Shown: piece by piece, positions 9,133-17,423 of the stretch
Layout: every line of letters starts with the position of its first letter
Position numbering within the stretch: the stretch's first letter is position 1
NCBI GenBank assembly: GCA_030538185.1
Contig: JAUNUK010000005.1
Coordinates: 124,001 to 188,000, forward strand
DNA: 64,000 nucleotides
DNA from: Actinomycetaceae bacterium
GTDB lineage: Bacteria; Actinomycetota; Actinomycetes; Actinomycetales; Actinomycetaceae
Direction of reading: 5' to 3'
Notes under the pieces: model-generated
The model's input: the letters and a program-made list of their open reading frames with translations, nothing else
The model's database searches: none
Told to the model about the DNA's origin: nothing
Made by a program: the position numbers and the translations under genes

Positions 9133-9287
9133 GGAGGATATCCCACCTGACGCCCTACCGTCGCTAAGGCGGCAAGACAGGGGCGTGGGTTTTAACAGGC
9201 AGGTAAGTGTGCCTGATCCTCCTTTTGCGTCCACTCCACAAAAATAATGTGGAGGGTGTGACAACTGCGAAAGTGTGAGGAGTAGAA
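9133..9287 (+). promoter_or_regulatory. Structured 5' leader of infC-rpmI-rplT
   Basis: The leader can form a multibranch structure. GGAGGAT (9133-9139) pairs with ATCCTCC (9216-9222). Between these lie hairpin ACGCCC/GGGCGT (9150-9155 with 9181-9186) and hairpin CAGGCA/TGCCTG (9196-9201 with 9210-9215). A TTTT follows directly at 9223. Another hairpin, CTCCAC/GTGGAG (9234-9239 with 9249-9254), comes next, then GAGGAG (9277-9282) and the start codon. CTCCT at 9219-9223 is also complementary to AGGAG of the ribosome-binding site, so two exclusive pairings are possible. This resembles autoregulated r-protein leaders, but no known leader family is recognised. Confidence 0.5.
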
Positions 9288-9950
9288 ATCAGCGAGCCCC
9301 GTATCAATGAACGTATTCGCGTTCCAGAAGTGCGCCTGGTTGGCCCTTCAGGGGAACAGGTAGGTGTTGTCCAAATTGAAGATGCCCTACGCCTAGCTAG
9401 AGAAGCCGATCTAGACCTGGTAGAGGTTGCCCCGGAGGCACGGCCCCCGGTCTGTAAGCTCATGGACTTCGGGAAGTACAAGTACGAAGCCGCCATGAAA
9501 GCTCGCGACGCTCGACGTAACCAGGCCAATACGCAACTGAAAGAGATTCGTTTCCGTCTCAAGATTGATGATCATGATTACGAGACGAAGAAAGGCCATG
9601 CCGAACGCTTCCTTAACGGCGGCGACAAAGTCAAGGCCATCATTCAGTTTAGAGGCAGAGAGCAATCCCGTCCCGAGATGGGTATTAGATTGTTGGAGCG
9701 CCTCGCGGAAGATGTTGCCGACATCGCCATTGTGGAGTCCCAGCCCAGGCAGGACGGCCGCAATATGACGATGGTGCTCGGTCCGCTCAGGAAAAAGGCT
9801 GATGCAAAATCTGAACAACGTCGCAGGCGTGAACAAGAACGTATTGCCCGCAAGACCGCTCGCAGCGAGCGAGCCGAGCGCAATGCCGAAAATGTGGGCG
9901 CAAAGGGCCTAAGTCAAGAAGCTAACTCGGAGCCTGATTCCGAGGAGTAA
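9288..9950 (+). CDS. infC: Translation initiation factor IF-3, with ATC start codon
   Basis: Binds the 30S subunit, blocks premature 50S joining and proofreads start codon selection. The 220 residues contain the N-domain ([28 protein letters not shown]), the linker and the C-domain ([16 protein letters not shown], the IQFRGREQ motif, VLGPL). A charged tail is rich in Arg and Glu. No ATG, GTG or TTG stands at the expected N-terminus. The conserved frame begins at [10 protein letters not shown], where ATC at 9288 follows GAGGAG by five bases. A rare AUU/AUC start is a known autoregulatory feature of infC. A GTG at 9330 would cut off the conserved first 14 residues and lacks a ribosome-binding site. 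Confidence 0.9.
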   Translation: MSEPRINERIRVPEVRLVGPSGEQVGVVQIEDALRLAREADLDLVEVAPEARPPVCKLMDFGKYKYEAAMKARDARRNQANTQLKEIRFRLKIDDHDYETKKGHAERFLNGGDKVKAIIQFRGREQSRPEMGIRLLERLAEDVADIAIVESQPRQDGRNMTMVLGPLRKKADAKSEQRRRREQERIARKTARSERAERNAENVGAKGLSQEANSEPDSEE

Positions 9951-10027
9951 GAAAGCGCGGAGGTGAATAACTTTCGCGAAGAAGTAAATAACCGTGCCAG
10001 GTTTCCTGGCCAATTTGAGGAATTGAG

Positions 10028-10222
10028 ATGCCGAAGAATAAGACGCACTCCGGTGCTAAGAAGCGTTTCCGCACAACAGGATCGGGCAAGGTCATGCGGG
10101 AGCAGGCTGGCAAACGCCACTTGCTAGAGCACAAGAGCTCCAGGCGTACACGCAGGCTATCTGCCGACCTGGTTGTGGCACCGGCGGATACCAAGAGGAT
10201 TAAAAGGCTGCTGGGCAAGTAG
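10028..10222 (+). CDS. rpmI: 50S ribosomal protein L35
   Basis: A 64-residue, strongly basic ribosomal protein with the standard start [15 protein letters not shown] and the KGKV-like [20 protein letters not shown] segment. Length and composition are typical of bacterial L35. It lies between infC and rplT, the usual operon order. The 77-bp gap after infC includes GTTTCCTGGC and GAGGAATTGAG, which gives the ribosome-binding site. Confidence 0.97.
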   Translation: MPKNKTHSGAKKRFRTTGSGKVMREQAGKRHLLEHKSSRRTRRLSADLVVAPADTKRIKRLLGK

Positions 10223-10249
10223 CCCGCTTCAACGTTTGAGGAGAAAGAC

Positions 10250-10630
10250 ATGGCACGTGTAAAGCGGGCAGTAAACGCCCATAAGAAGCGTCGTACCGTA
10301 CTGGAGCGCGCCTCCGGTTACCGCGGACAGCGTTCGCGTCTATATCGCAAGGCTAAAGAGCAAGTCACCCACTCAATGGTGTACGCCTACCGTGACCGCA
10401 AGGCACGCAAGGGCGATTTCCGCCGCCTGTGGATTCAGCGTATTAACGCTGGATGCCGCGCTGAGGGTATGACCTACAACCGTTTCATTCAAGGCCTGCG
10501 TCTGGCTGAGATTGAGGTCGATCGCCGCATGTTGGCTGAATTGGCTGTCAATGAGCCTGCAGCCTTCAAGGCACTGGTGCTGCGCGCCAAGGAGGCTCTG
10601 CCTAAAGATGTGAATGCGCCTGCAGCGTAA
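10250..10630 (+). CDS. rplT: 50S ribosomal protein L20
   Basis: A 126-residue basic protein that binds 23S rRNA early in 50S assembly. It shows the invariant start [15 protein letters not shown], the [14 protein letters not shown] segment, [15 protein letters not shown] and the ending [12 protein letters not shown]20 represses its own operon in several bacteria by binding the mRNA leader, which is why the structured infC leader upstream is of interest. Clear GAGGAG ribosome-binding site before the ATG at 10250. Confidence 0.98.
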   Translation: MARVKRAVNAHKKRRTVLERASGYRGQRSRLYRKAKEQVTHSMVYAYRDRKARKGDFRRLWIQRINAGCRAEGMTYNRFIQGLRLAEIEVDRRMLAELAVNEPAAFKALVLRAKEALPKDVNAPAA

Positions 10631-10651
10631 GGACACCTAGCAAAGCTAGAT

Positions 10652-11485
10652 ATGGAACGCCGGGAGAAACTCATCAACCCACGCGCTGAGCGCGTAAAAC
10701 GGGTTGCGGGTCTTTCCCGGCGTTCTGTGCGTGCAGACAGTGGGTTATTGCGCTTTGAGGGCCCACAAGCAGTTTCAGAGCTTGTAAGGCTGGGAGCAGG
10801 GGCTGTGCGCGATCTGTATATGACCCCTGAGCAAATCGAGCGTTACCCGAACCTGTGGGACGCAGCCCGAGCCAAGGATATTTGGTCACATGAGGTCAGC
10901 CCCGAGGTCGCACGGAGCATGGCCGAAGGAGCGCAAGGAATTATCGCCGTGGCTGATGCGTCAGTGGTGTCCACCGAGATGCCCGTTTTGGCATCCGACA
11001 CTCCGGCATTGATCATGGTTCTCCCCGAAACCCAAGATCCGGGGAACGCCGGAACCTTAGTGCGCATAGCGGACGGGGCTGGCGCACGAGCCGTTGTGTC
11101 ATGCAGCGGCACCGTTGACTTGTTATCACCCAAGGTTGTGCGCTCTTCTGTGGGGTCTGTTTTGCATCTGGCCTTACCTCGGGTAGAAAGCTTCGAGCAG
11201 GCCATATTGGATTTGCAGTCCCAAGGTTTCACCTGTGTGGGCGCCGATGGCTATGCCCCTACAACGTTGCAAGAGTTTTCTGCTGCCCTGCAGGCAGGGA
11301 CCTATGGAAGAAAAATTGCTTGGGTTATGGGTAACGAGGCCAGAGGGCTAACACAGGCCGAGGGCGATTCTTTGGATCTCTTGGTCTCTATCCGGCTCTA
11401 TGGGCAAGCGGAATCCCTAAATGTCGCTTCCGCTGCAAGCTTGTGCCTGTTTGCCACCGCCGATGTCTTATGGGGGAGTTTGTGA
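10652..11485 (+). CDS. TrmH/SpoU-family rRNA 2'-O-methyltransferase
   Basis: A 277-residue SPOUT methyltransferase, likely modifying a ribose in 23S rRNA with S-adenosylmethionine. The N-terminal L30e-like substrate-binding domain covers about residues 1-110 (FEGPQAVSELVRLGAG). The knotted catalytic domain has motif 1 (ETQDPGNAGTLVRIADGAGA), motif 2 (WVMGNEARGL) and motif 3 (IRLYGQAESLNVASAASLC). The asparagine and arginine of motif 1 and the NEARGL loop are intact. It follows rplT by 21 bp. In many actinobacteria pheS comes next. Here the next gene is thiL, joined by a GTGA overlap. Confidence 0.92.
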   Translation: MERREKLINPRAERVKRVAGLSRRSVRADSGLLRFEGPQAVSELVRLGAGAVRDLYMTPEQIERYPNLWDAARAKDIWSHEVSPEVARSMAEGAQGIIAVADASVVSTEMPVLASDTPALIMVLPETQDPGNAGTLVRIADGAGARAVVSCSGTVDLLSPKVVRSSVGSVLHLALPRVESFEQAILDLQSQGFTCVGADGYAPTTLQEFSAALQAGTYGRKIAWVMGNEARGLTQAEGDSLDLLVSIRLYGQAESLNVASAASLCLFATADVLWGSL

Positions 11486-12588
11486 CAGTTAAAGTCGCTC
11501 AGTGTTCTGAGGCCCAGATCTTGACAGCCATTAAGCCCTACCTGTCGAACCCACCTGGAACCCTTGTGCCCACAGGCGATGACTGCGCGGTTATTGCAGC
11601 CCCGGACTCTCGTTATGCGATCACCACTGATGTCCTGGTTGAAGACTCTCATTGGCTAAACGTTTGGTCAACGCCTTACCAGGTAGGTAGGCGGGCAGCC
11701 GCCCAAAACCTGGCTGATATTGCGGCTATGGGGGCGGTACCGACCGCAATGGTTTGTGCCTTGGTCATGCGTCCGGATGTGGAACTGGCCTGGGTCACGG
11801 AGTTTGCTCGTGGCTTGGGTGAGGCGACACGCGAAGCGGGTGCAGGGGTGGTCGGGGGAGACTTGGCGCGCGGCAAGGTCGGCTCGGTTGCCATCACTGT
11901 GTGCGGGGACCTTCAGGGGCGCGCCCCGGTTTTACGCAGCGGGGCGAGGGCGGGGGATGTTGTGGCCGTTGCGGGCACCCTGGGCCATTCTGCTGCCGGC
12001 CTCGATTTGCTTTACAACAACATGGTCCCGCCTGCTGCCTCCGATTGGCCCGAGGCCTGCCAGTCTCAAGCGGAACTCATGGCCCGTGTGCGTGCCGCCC
12101 TCGATATTTATCTTGCGCCAAGCCCGCCGCTACTGGCAGGTGTTGATGCTGCTATTGCGGGGGCACATGCCATGATGGATATTTCCGATGGTCTCGACAG
12201 GGACGCGGGACGTATGGCCTCGGCTTCCGGGGTGGTTATTGACCTGGACCCCAAGGCTTTGCGCCAGGAGGCCAGGGTCTTGCAGGGGGTGGCAGGCCTT
12301 TTGGAGGGCTTGCCATACCGGGCAACCTCAACACTTATGGAAGGGGTCTCTCAAGCTTTGGGTGCGCAGGATTCTGCGGCGCGTGATCGCAGTTTGTCTT
12401 GGGTTTTGTCTGGAGGAGAAGACCACCCCATGTTGGCGACTTTTTCACCGGAGGTCGAACTGCCCGCAAGTTTCCGGGCGATCGGCACGGTCACGGTACC
12501 CAACAGCGATATGCCAGCAGGCAGCGTGAGTGTGGCTGGCGTTCCCATAACCCCTCGAGGCTGGGATCATTTTAAAAAGAATGAATAA
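11482..12588 (+). CDS. thiL: Thiamine-monophosphate kinase
   Basis: Phosphorylates thiamine monophosphate to thiamine pyrophosphate with ATP. The 368-residue protein has PurM/AIR-synthetase architecture. The metal-binding PTGDDCAVI and TTDVLVEDSHW lie near the N-terminus, RRAAAQNLADIAAMGA forms the dimer region, GGDLARGK follows, and MMDISDGLDRD and SGGEDHPML lie in the C-terminal half. The last motif is usually GGEDYELL, so this copy is slightly diverged there. The GTG at 11482 overlaps the previous stop as GTGA. An in-frame ATG at 11470 is an alternative. No other thiamine gene is nearby. Confidence 0.9.
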   Translation: MTVKVAQCSEAQILTAIKPYLSNPPGTLVPTGDDCAVIAAPDSRYAITTDVLVEDSHWLNVWSTPYQVGRRAAAQNLADIAAMGAVPTAMVCALVMRPDVELAWVTEFARGLGEATREAGAGVVGGDLARGKVGSVAITVCGDLQGRAPVLRSGARAGDVVAVAGTLGHSAAGLDLLYNNMVPPAASDWPEACQSQAELMARVRAALDIYLAPSPPLLAGVDAAIAGAHAMMDISDGLDRDAGRMASASGVVIDLDPKALRQEARVLQGVAGLLEGLPYRATSTLMEGVSQALGAQDSAARDRSLSWVLSGGEDHPMLATFSPEVELPASFRAIGTVTVPNSDMPAGSVSVAGVPITPRGWDHFKKNE

Positions 12589-12852
12589 CGCTTACTTTGT
12601 CATAACATTAGTGACGATATGCAAAGACGCACGATTAATGGATTTGTTCTACGGGCGTCCTAATTCAAATTTTAACGATAAAGCCGTTATAAAAGCTCTT
12701 TATCTATTAAAACAGTCGAAATCCAGTGAAAATGCATTTTTATGTGACAATAGTCCCGGGCTGAAGATATTGAAACGAATATTGTCCAAAGAATTATTTC
12801 TACTTATTAAAAATCCTTGACAGCCTCAATGTGGCGAAAATAGAGTTCGTTC
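12589..12852 (+). promoter_or_regulatory. AT-rich intergenic region with promoter of the ddaH-like gene
   Basis: This 264-bp stretch is visibly much richer in A and T than its flanks. It ends in a strong promoter: TTGACA at 12817-12822, an 18-bp spacer and TAGAGT at 12841-12846. The -10 box stands six bases before the ATG at 12853, which predicts a leaderless transcript. An inverted repeat GATAAAG (12677-12683) / CTTTATC (12698-12704) could be an operator. A 79-codon ORF (12581-12820) runs through it but has no recognisable product and overlaps the -35 box. Confidence 0.6.
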
Positions 12853-13629
12853 ATGGAGCAAAAAGTTGCCTTTATACGTCGTCCAAGTTCTCGCCTTGAA
12901 GAAGGCCTTGTCACCCATATTGAGCGGTCGAAAGTTGATTATGAATTAGCGCTTAAACAATGGGATGAGTATGTGAAAGCCCTGCATGATAATGGCTGGG
13001 AGACCATTGAGGTTGAACCAGCAGATGACTGTCCAGACTCAGTGTTCATAGAAGACACAATGCTGGTGTACGGAGATCTGGCCATCATTTCGCGTCCCGG
13101 TGCAGATGAGCGCAAACCTGAAGTGGTTGCGGCTGAAAAAGCGGCCAGACAAGCTGGCTACAGGATTGCTCACATCACCGAACCGGCCACTCTAGATGCC
13201 GGCGACATTCTAAAGTACGGCGGAAAAGTGTGGGTCGGACAAGGTGGACGCACCAATGCCGATGCCCTCAAACAGTTGAAGGAGCTCCTGAAGGAATTCA
13301 ATGCCGAAGTCATTGGGGTCCCGCTGTCTTTGGTGCTGCACCTGAAATCAGCGGTAACGGCCTTGCCGGACGGAACCGTAATCGGGTACAGGCCTTTGGT
13401 AGATGATGAATCTGTGTGGGATAAGTTCCTGGCTGTACCAGAAGAATCAGGTGCGCACGTTGTATTACTGGGCGGCAATAAAATACTGATGTCAGCTTCT
13501 TGTCCGCAGACAAAAACAATATTTGAAGAAATGGGCTACGAGTGTATCGCCGTGGACATTTCAGAGTATGAAAAACTCGAAGGCTGTGTTACATGCTTGT
13601 CTGTAAGGTTGCGTGGGCACGTCGAATAA
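12853..13629 (+). CDS. ddaH: Dimethylarginine dimethylaminohydrolase-like amidinotransferase-fold enzyme
   Basis: Predicted to hydrolyse methylated arginines, or a related guanidino compound, to citrulline plus an amine. The 258 residues match DDAH length, much shorter than arginine deiminase (about 410). Visible elements are the early FIRRPSSR, the substrate-binding DSVFIEDT, DAGDILKYGG, the catalytic histidine region LVLHLKSAVTALPDG, and the C-terminal GCVTCLSVRLRG carrying the nucleophilic Cys. The gene has a leaderless-type promoter and a terminator, so it is probably a single transcript. The next gene is a basic amino-acid permease, which supports a role in uptake and use of arginine derivatives. 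Substrate is inferred, and citrulline or agmatine chemistry cannot be excluded. Confidence 0.82.
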   Translation: MEQKVAFIRRPSSRLEEGLVTHIERSKVDYELALKQWDEYVKALHDNGWETIEVEPADDCPDSVFIEDTMLVYGDLAIISRPGADERKPEVVAAEKAARQAGYRIAHITEPATLDAGDILKYGGKVWVGQGGRTNADALKQLKELLKEFNAEVIGVPLSLVLHLKSAVTALPDGTVIGYRPLVDDESVWDKFLAVPEESGAHVVLLGGNKILMSASCPQTKTIFEEMGYECIAVDISEYEKLEGCVTCLSVRLRGHVE

Positions 13630-13663
13630 TTTTCACCATAATCTCGGCAACCATATAAAGATT

Positions 13664-13703
13664 AGGAGGGCTTCTTTTTCATAAGATAGCCCTTCTTCTT
13701 TTT
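13664..13703 (+). terminator. Rho-independent terminator after the ddaH-like gene
   Basis: AGGAGGGC at 13664-13671 pairs with GCCCTTCT at 13689-13696 (8 bp with one G-U), followed by TCTTTTTCTT. It separates the ddaH-like gene from the permease gene. Confidence 0.75.
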
Positions 13704-13759
13704 CTTACTAGTTCTACGTGTATCAATTGTTGAAATATCACTACTCATTAGGAGCTTCA

Positions 13760-15244
13760 ATGACGACTTCGACTACACCTTCACGAGACTCTAAAGAAAT
13801 AATCAATCCTAAAGGAATATCCGTTCCCGCTCTTACAGCTTTAGTGGTGGGATCCATGATTGGGGGAGGCATCTTCGGGCTGCCCTCACAAATGGCTGGT
13901 GCTGCTGCCCCTGGTCCTTTGCTTATGGGTTGGACGTTGACAGCTATTGGCATGCTCATGCTGGCCTTTTGTTTTCAGTCTTTGGCAAACCGGTTTCCGG
14001 AAATTGATGGCGGTGTTTATGGTTACGCCCGCGCCGGATTCGGTCACTACCTCGGTTATTGTTCAGCCATTGGATACTGGGTTGGAGCATGGATCGGAAA
14101 CGTAGCCTTTTTGGTCTTGCTAGGGTCATCTATCGGCACCTTTATTCCAGCTTTCGGGCAAGGTAATACGCCTTTGGCAATAGCCTTTTCATCTTTGGTC
14201 TTGTGGGTGGTTCATTTCTTGGTACTTCGCGGGGTGCGGGAAGCCACTTTCGTGAACATCGTGGTTACCATCGCCAAGGTTGTACCATTGGTTGTTTTCG
14301 TCGTTGTGGCCGCATTCTCTTTTAATCCGGGCTTACTCAATGCGGACTTTTGGGGCACGTCCATCCAGATTGGTGCTGGTGCGGATGCCGCCCCGCTTGG
14401 GGGAACAGGAGCCCAGATTGTCGCGATGATGCTCATTACCGTTTGGGTGTTTTCAGGTGTTGAGGGTGCCTCGATTTTCTCCAACCGAGCCCGCAGGCGT
14501 TCCGACGTTGGCAAAGCGACGGTCATTGGTTTCATATTCGTATTGGCATTGCTTATCTTGGTTAATCTCCTTTCGTACGGGGTCGTTGATCAGGCTGAGC
14601 TTGCTGCCTTGCCAGATCCCTCACTTGCTGCTGTTTTGGCATCTATTGTCGGTCCCTGGGGTGCCAAGTTCGTTTCAGTTGGACTGATTATTTCCTTGCT
14701 GGGAGTTTTATTATCATGGGTGCTTCTTGCGACCGAGATTTTAAGAATTCCCTCTCAAGAAGGGGTGTTGCCACAAGCGATCGGCCGTTCCAATAAATAC
14801 GGGACACCGTCCATTGCCTTGTGGATGACATCAGTTTGTACCCAGGTCACACTGGTGTTGACTCTGGTGTCTTCACAAACCTATTTGTTTCTGGTTTTAC
14901 TGGCCTCTGGAACGATTCTGATCCCCTATCTTTGGGCCGCCTTGTATCAGATGGTCACAGCTTTCAGGGGAGAACGAATAGAAGCTGGAGAAAAAGGCCG
15001 CGGTTACGAAATCGTCATAGGGGTACTGGCAGTGCTCTACACGCTGTGGCTGATTTATGCAGGCAAAGACTACGTCCTGCCTTCCATGGCAACCTATTTC
15101 CTCTTGACGCCCCTTTACGTAGTTGCCCGAAGGGAACAGAAAGAAAAACCATTCAAACCCTACGAGTGGGCCATTTTAGGGGCTTTGCTAGTGGGGTTCA
15201 TAGGTTTCGTGGTGCTTGTCGCACTGCACAAGGTCCCCTTGTAA
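13760..15244 (+). CDS. APC-family basic amino acid/polyamine antiporter
   Basis: A 494-residue inner-membrane transporter with about 12-13 hydrophobic segments. The N-terminal TM1 motif VVGSMIGGGIFGLP is the substrate-binding helix break of APC transporters. The EIDGGVYGYARAGFG segment and FSGVEGASIFSNRARRRSDVG (first part of TM6 and the following loop) are typical of the basic amino acid antiporter (APA) group that exchanges arginine or lysine for ornithine and related compounds. The ATG at 13760 has AGGAG five bases upstream. The neighbouring ddaH-like enzyme suggests transport of arginine, citrulline or ornithine. The exact substrate pair is inference. Confidence 0.88.
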   Translation: MTTSTTPSRDSKEIINPKGISVPALTALVVGSMIGGGIFGLPSQMAGAAAPGPLLMGWTLTAIGMLMLAFCFQSLANRFPEIDGGVYGYARAGFGHYLGYCSAIGYWVGAWIGNVAFLVLLGSSIGTFIPAFGQGNTPLAIAFSSLVLWVVHFLVLRGVREATFVNIVVTIAKVVPLVVFVVVAAFSFNPGLLNADFWGTSIQIGAGADAAPLGGTGAQIVAMMLITVWVFSGVEGASIFSNRARRRSDVGKATVIGFIFVLALLILVNLLSYGVVDQAELAALPDPSLAAVLASIVGPWGAKFVSVGLIISLLGVLLSWVLLATEILRIPSQEGVLPQAIGRSNKYGTPSIALWMTSVCTQVTLVLTLVSSQTYLFLVLLASGTILIPYLWAALYQMVTAFRGERIEAGEKGRGYEIVIGVLAVLYTLWLIYAGKDYVLPSMATYFLLTPLYVVARREQKEKPFKPYEWAILGALLVGFIGFVVLVALHKVPL

Positions 15245-15346
15245 AACAAAAATTTTGAGTCGAGGGGGGCGGGTTGGGGCGTTTGCCTTGGGCTTTGGGA
15301 TACATCAGTAGTTAGAAAAGAGTTCCAGCCCGTTAGCGGGGAAAAG

Positions 15347-15379
15347 AAGTGTGCCGCCCACAAGGGGCGGCACACACTT
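15347..15379 (-). terminator. Terminator of rpmB
   Basis: The inverted repeat GTGTGCCGCCC (15349-15359) / GGGCGGCACAC (15365-15375), extendable on both sides, stands just after the rpmB stop. On the minus strand it is followed by CTTCTTTTCCCC. It may also stop transcription from the permease gene on the + strand. Confidence 0.75.
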
Positions 15380-15392
15380 CAAGCGTTAGCGC

Positions 15393-15590
15393 TCAGCCGG
15401 CGATATTCTTCACCACACGGTCTGACTTAATGCACTTGGTGCACACATTCAGACGCTTGGGAGTACCGTCAACGAGGGCTCGAACCCGCTGGATATTGGG
15501 GTTCCAACGACGATTGGTTCGCCTATGTGAGTGCGAGACGCTCTTTCCGAAGCCCGGGCCCTTGCCACAAACGTCGCAAACTGCTGCCAC
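15393..15590 (-). CDS. rpmB: 50S ribosomal protein L28 (zinc-binding form)
   Basis: A 65-residue ribosomal protein starting MAAVCDVCGKGPGFGKSVSH. It carries two CXXC pairs (CDVC and CTKC), so it is the C+ zinc-ribbon form that is normally expressed when zinc is plentiful. The RRTNRRWNPNIQRVR core is typical. The GTG at 15590 follows a GAGGAG on the minus strand. It is divergent from the DAK2-like gene and has its own promoter and terminator. Confidence 0.96.
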   Translation of the reverse strand: MAAVCDVCGKGPGFGKSVSHSHRRTNRRWNPNIQRVRALVDGTPKRLNVCTKCIKSDRVVKNIAG

Positions 15591-15667
15591 TGTAGTCTCC
15601 TCGTCTCTGTGAGGGTCAGATATTTCCCTCATTCGTAAAATTGCACCCGAAACCGGGCAACCTGATA

Positions 15668-15697
15668 AGGATAGTGCATATGTGGCGCTGTCTTCAA
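15668..15697 (-). promoter_or_regulatory. Probable rpmB promoter
   Basis: On the minus strand TTGAAG (15692-15697) and TATCCT (15668-15673) are separated by 18 bp. The predicted start lies near 15661, about 70 bases before the rpmB start codon. Confidence 0.5.
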
Positions 15698-15773
15698 ACT
15701 CTGAACTAGTGGCACCTGACACGTTATGAGCATGTAAAGTCTAGTCCAGGAGCTATCGAGAGGACATTCGTAG

Positions 15774-17423
15774 GTGGGATTGTCACGAGAGGTCATGGAT
15801 GTGGCCCTAATGAGGCTTTGGTTGAAGCGTTGTCGCGACGTGATAAAACTCAGCTGCGAAGACCTAAATGTCTTGGACACGGCAAGTATGAGACAAGGAA
15901 TGCTGCGAGGAAATACTGGTACTCATGCCCTCTTAACGCTGACACAAGCCTATAAGGCCTCGAAAGACGCCACGAGCATCGGTGAATTGTGCAGTGTTGT
16001 AGCTCACCAGACTGGCATGTACCCCCACGGGATGTTTGGCATACTCTTTGCCTCGGCTTGCGCACACGCCGCAAAACTGTGGCCCAATAACCTGGAGTTA
16101 CGCCCGATCGATCTGCGAGATTTTTTGCGCACACTCCCAGAAGCTTGGGAAGAACTCACCGGCGTGACTCACTCCTTTACCGCGGTTACCGCATCGCGAA
16201 CCGTGGCAGAGTTTGTGGAAACCTCAACCTCTGTCATCACTATTTCTTGGCTAGTTGGGCAGGTTATTGTGGCCTTGACAACAGATTTGGTGACCCAGGA
16301 AGAAGATGACTCCACAGGCATAGATGCCGGCACTGCGGTGTTCTTACTCATGGCTGCCTGCCTTGCTGACCTGCGCGAAAAAGAGTCCTGGGAGGCAGAC
16401 AATAGACACGTCGACTCAGCTATGGAGTTGGTCTCACGTTACGCGGCAGCCCTGGATACAGATCGTGTTCCTGTCCATCCAGTGTCACAAGTCGAATTTG
16501 AGGTCACATACCTGTTTGAAGGCACTCCACAGGATCTGAAAGTCGAGAAGAAACGCATTGGCCCACACTGTTCCAGGTTGGCTATCCTGGGCGAGGTCTC
16601 TGCCTTTGGTTTGGGTTTTTGGACCCTTCAGGCGCATACGCACTCTCCGCTAAACGTTGTGCGAACAGGTTCCGCCACCATCCGAGCTTTGGCTAGGCCA
16701 TTGAACCAATACCCCATCAGATCCGCTTCTCCACTAGAGACTGACTATTCTAGATTCGACAATGTCATTGCGCTTGCTCCGAAAGAGGACCTTCGGATAC
16801 CTCAACTCAACGATGAGGAAACGGTGGGCATAATCGCCGTGACCCGGGCTCCGGGGTTGGTGGAATCACTGGCACGCACGGGTGCCCTGGTGGTATTCAA
16901 CCCCACGTCACATGACTCTATCTCCTGGGCTCTTGTCAGCAACCCAGCGCGGCACCTCGTGCTTTTTCCTTGCGATTTTGAGGCCTTACAGCTGTGCACC
17001 TGGGCCACAGGCATAGACGCAGACAAGCCTGGCACAAGGACCATTGCATCAAGTCAAGACGAGATTGGGGTCTTGGCAGGGGTTGAGGAACTCAGCTCCT
17101 GGGTTGGACAACCTTGGGTGCAAAGGGGCAGTGAGGAAGACATCAACGAAGGGATTGAGACAGAACTTCAGTCCTTTGCCGTCAGGTGCCAAACCGTACA
17201 GCTTCGACAGGCTACACGTGCCGTACAACTCCTTGAAGAACTCCTCGTATCCATAGGGGAACGCGCGGGAATATTGCATGTCATTTTGAGCAGTGAAGAG
17301 CACGGGGAAACTAAGGCGGTAATAGAGGCCCACTTATCTCAGCGCCATTTGACGAACGCCGAGGTCATTGTGCGTTTCGGAGGACAAAGCGGACCCACCG
17401 TTATCGGGTTTGTGCGTCAATGA
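15774..17423 (+). CDS. DAK2-domain (FakA/YloV-type) protein with degenerate kinase motifs
   Basis: Its length (549 residues) and its position between rpmB and recG match the DhaL-domain protein found there in many Gram-positive bacteria, the fatty-acid kinase FakA or YloV. The overall pattern fits: a helical N-terminal DhaL-like domain to about residue 215, a linker, and C-terminal mixed alpha/beta domains. However, the nucleotide and metal motif, usually DGDTGTN, reads RGNTGTH at residues 45-51. The second motif, usually GARGNSG, reads GMYPHGMFG at 81-89. It probably cannot bind Mg-ADP in the usual way and may be a pseudokinase. The GTG at 15774 was chosen with GAGAGG upstream. The end overlaps recG (ATGA). 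Confidence 0.75.
   Translation: MGLSREVMDVALMRLWLKRCRDVIKLSCEDLNVLDTASMRQGMLRGNTGTHALLTLTQAYKASKDATSIGELCSVVAHQTGMYPHGMFGILFASACAHAAKLWPNNLELRPIDLRDFLRTLPEAWEELTGVTHSFTAVTASRTVAEFVETSTSVITISWLVGQVIVALTTDLVTQEEDDSTGIDAGTAVFLLMAACLADLREKESWEADNRHVDSAMELVSRYAAALDTDRVPVHPVSQVEFEVTYLFEGTPQDLKVEKKRIGPHCSRLAILGEVSAFGLGFWTLQAHTHSPLNVVRTGSATIRALARPLNQYPIRSASPLETDYSRFDNVIALAPKEDLRIPQLNDEETVGIIAVTRAPGLVESLARTGALVVFNPTSHDSISWALVSNPARHLVLFPCDFEALQLCTWATGIDADKPGTRTIASSQDEIGVLAGVEELSSWVGQPWVQRGSEEDINEGIETELQSFAVRCQTVQLRQATRAVQLLEELLVSIGERAGILHVILSSEEHGETKAVIEAHLSQRHLTNAEVIVRFGGQSGPTVIGFVRQ

Noticed and set aside
12581..12820. A 79-codon ORF in the AT-rich stretch before the ddaH-like gene
   Set aside because: It has no recognisable domain, no ribosome-binding site, overlaps the thiL end and runs into the -35 box of the next promoter. 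AT-rich sequence explains its composition, although a decayed gene cannot be excluded.
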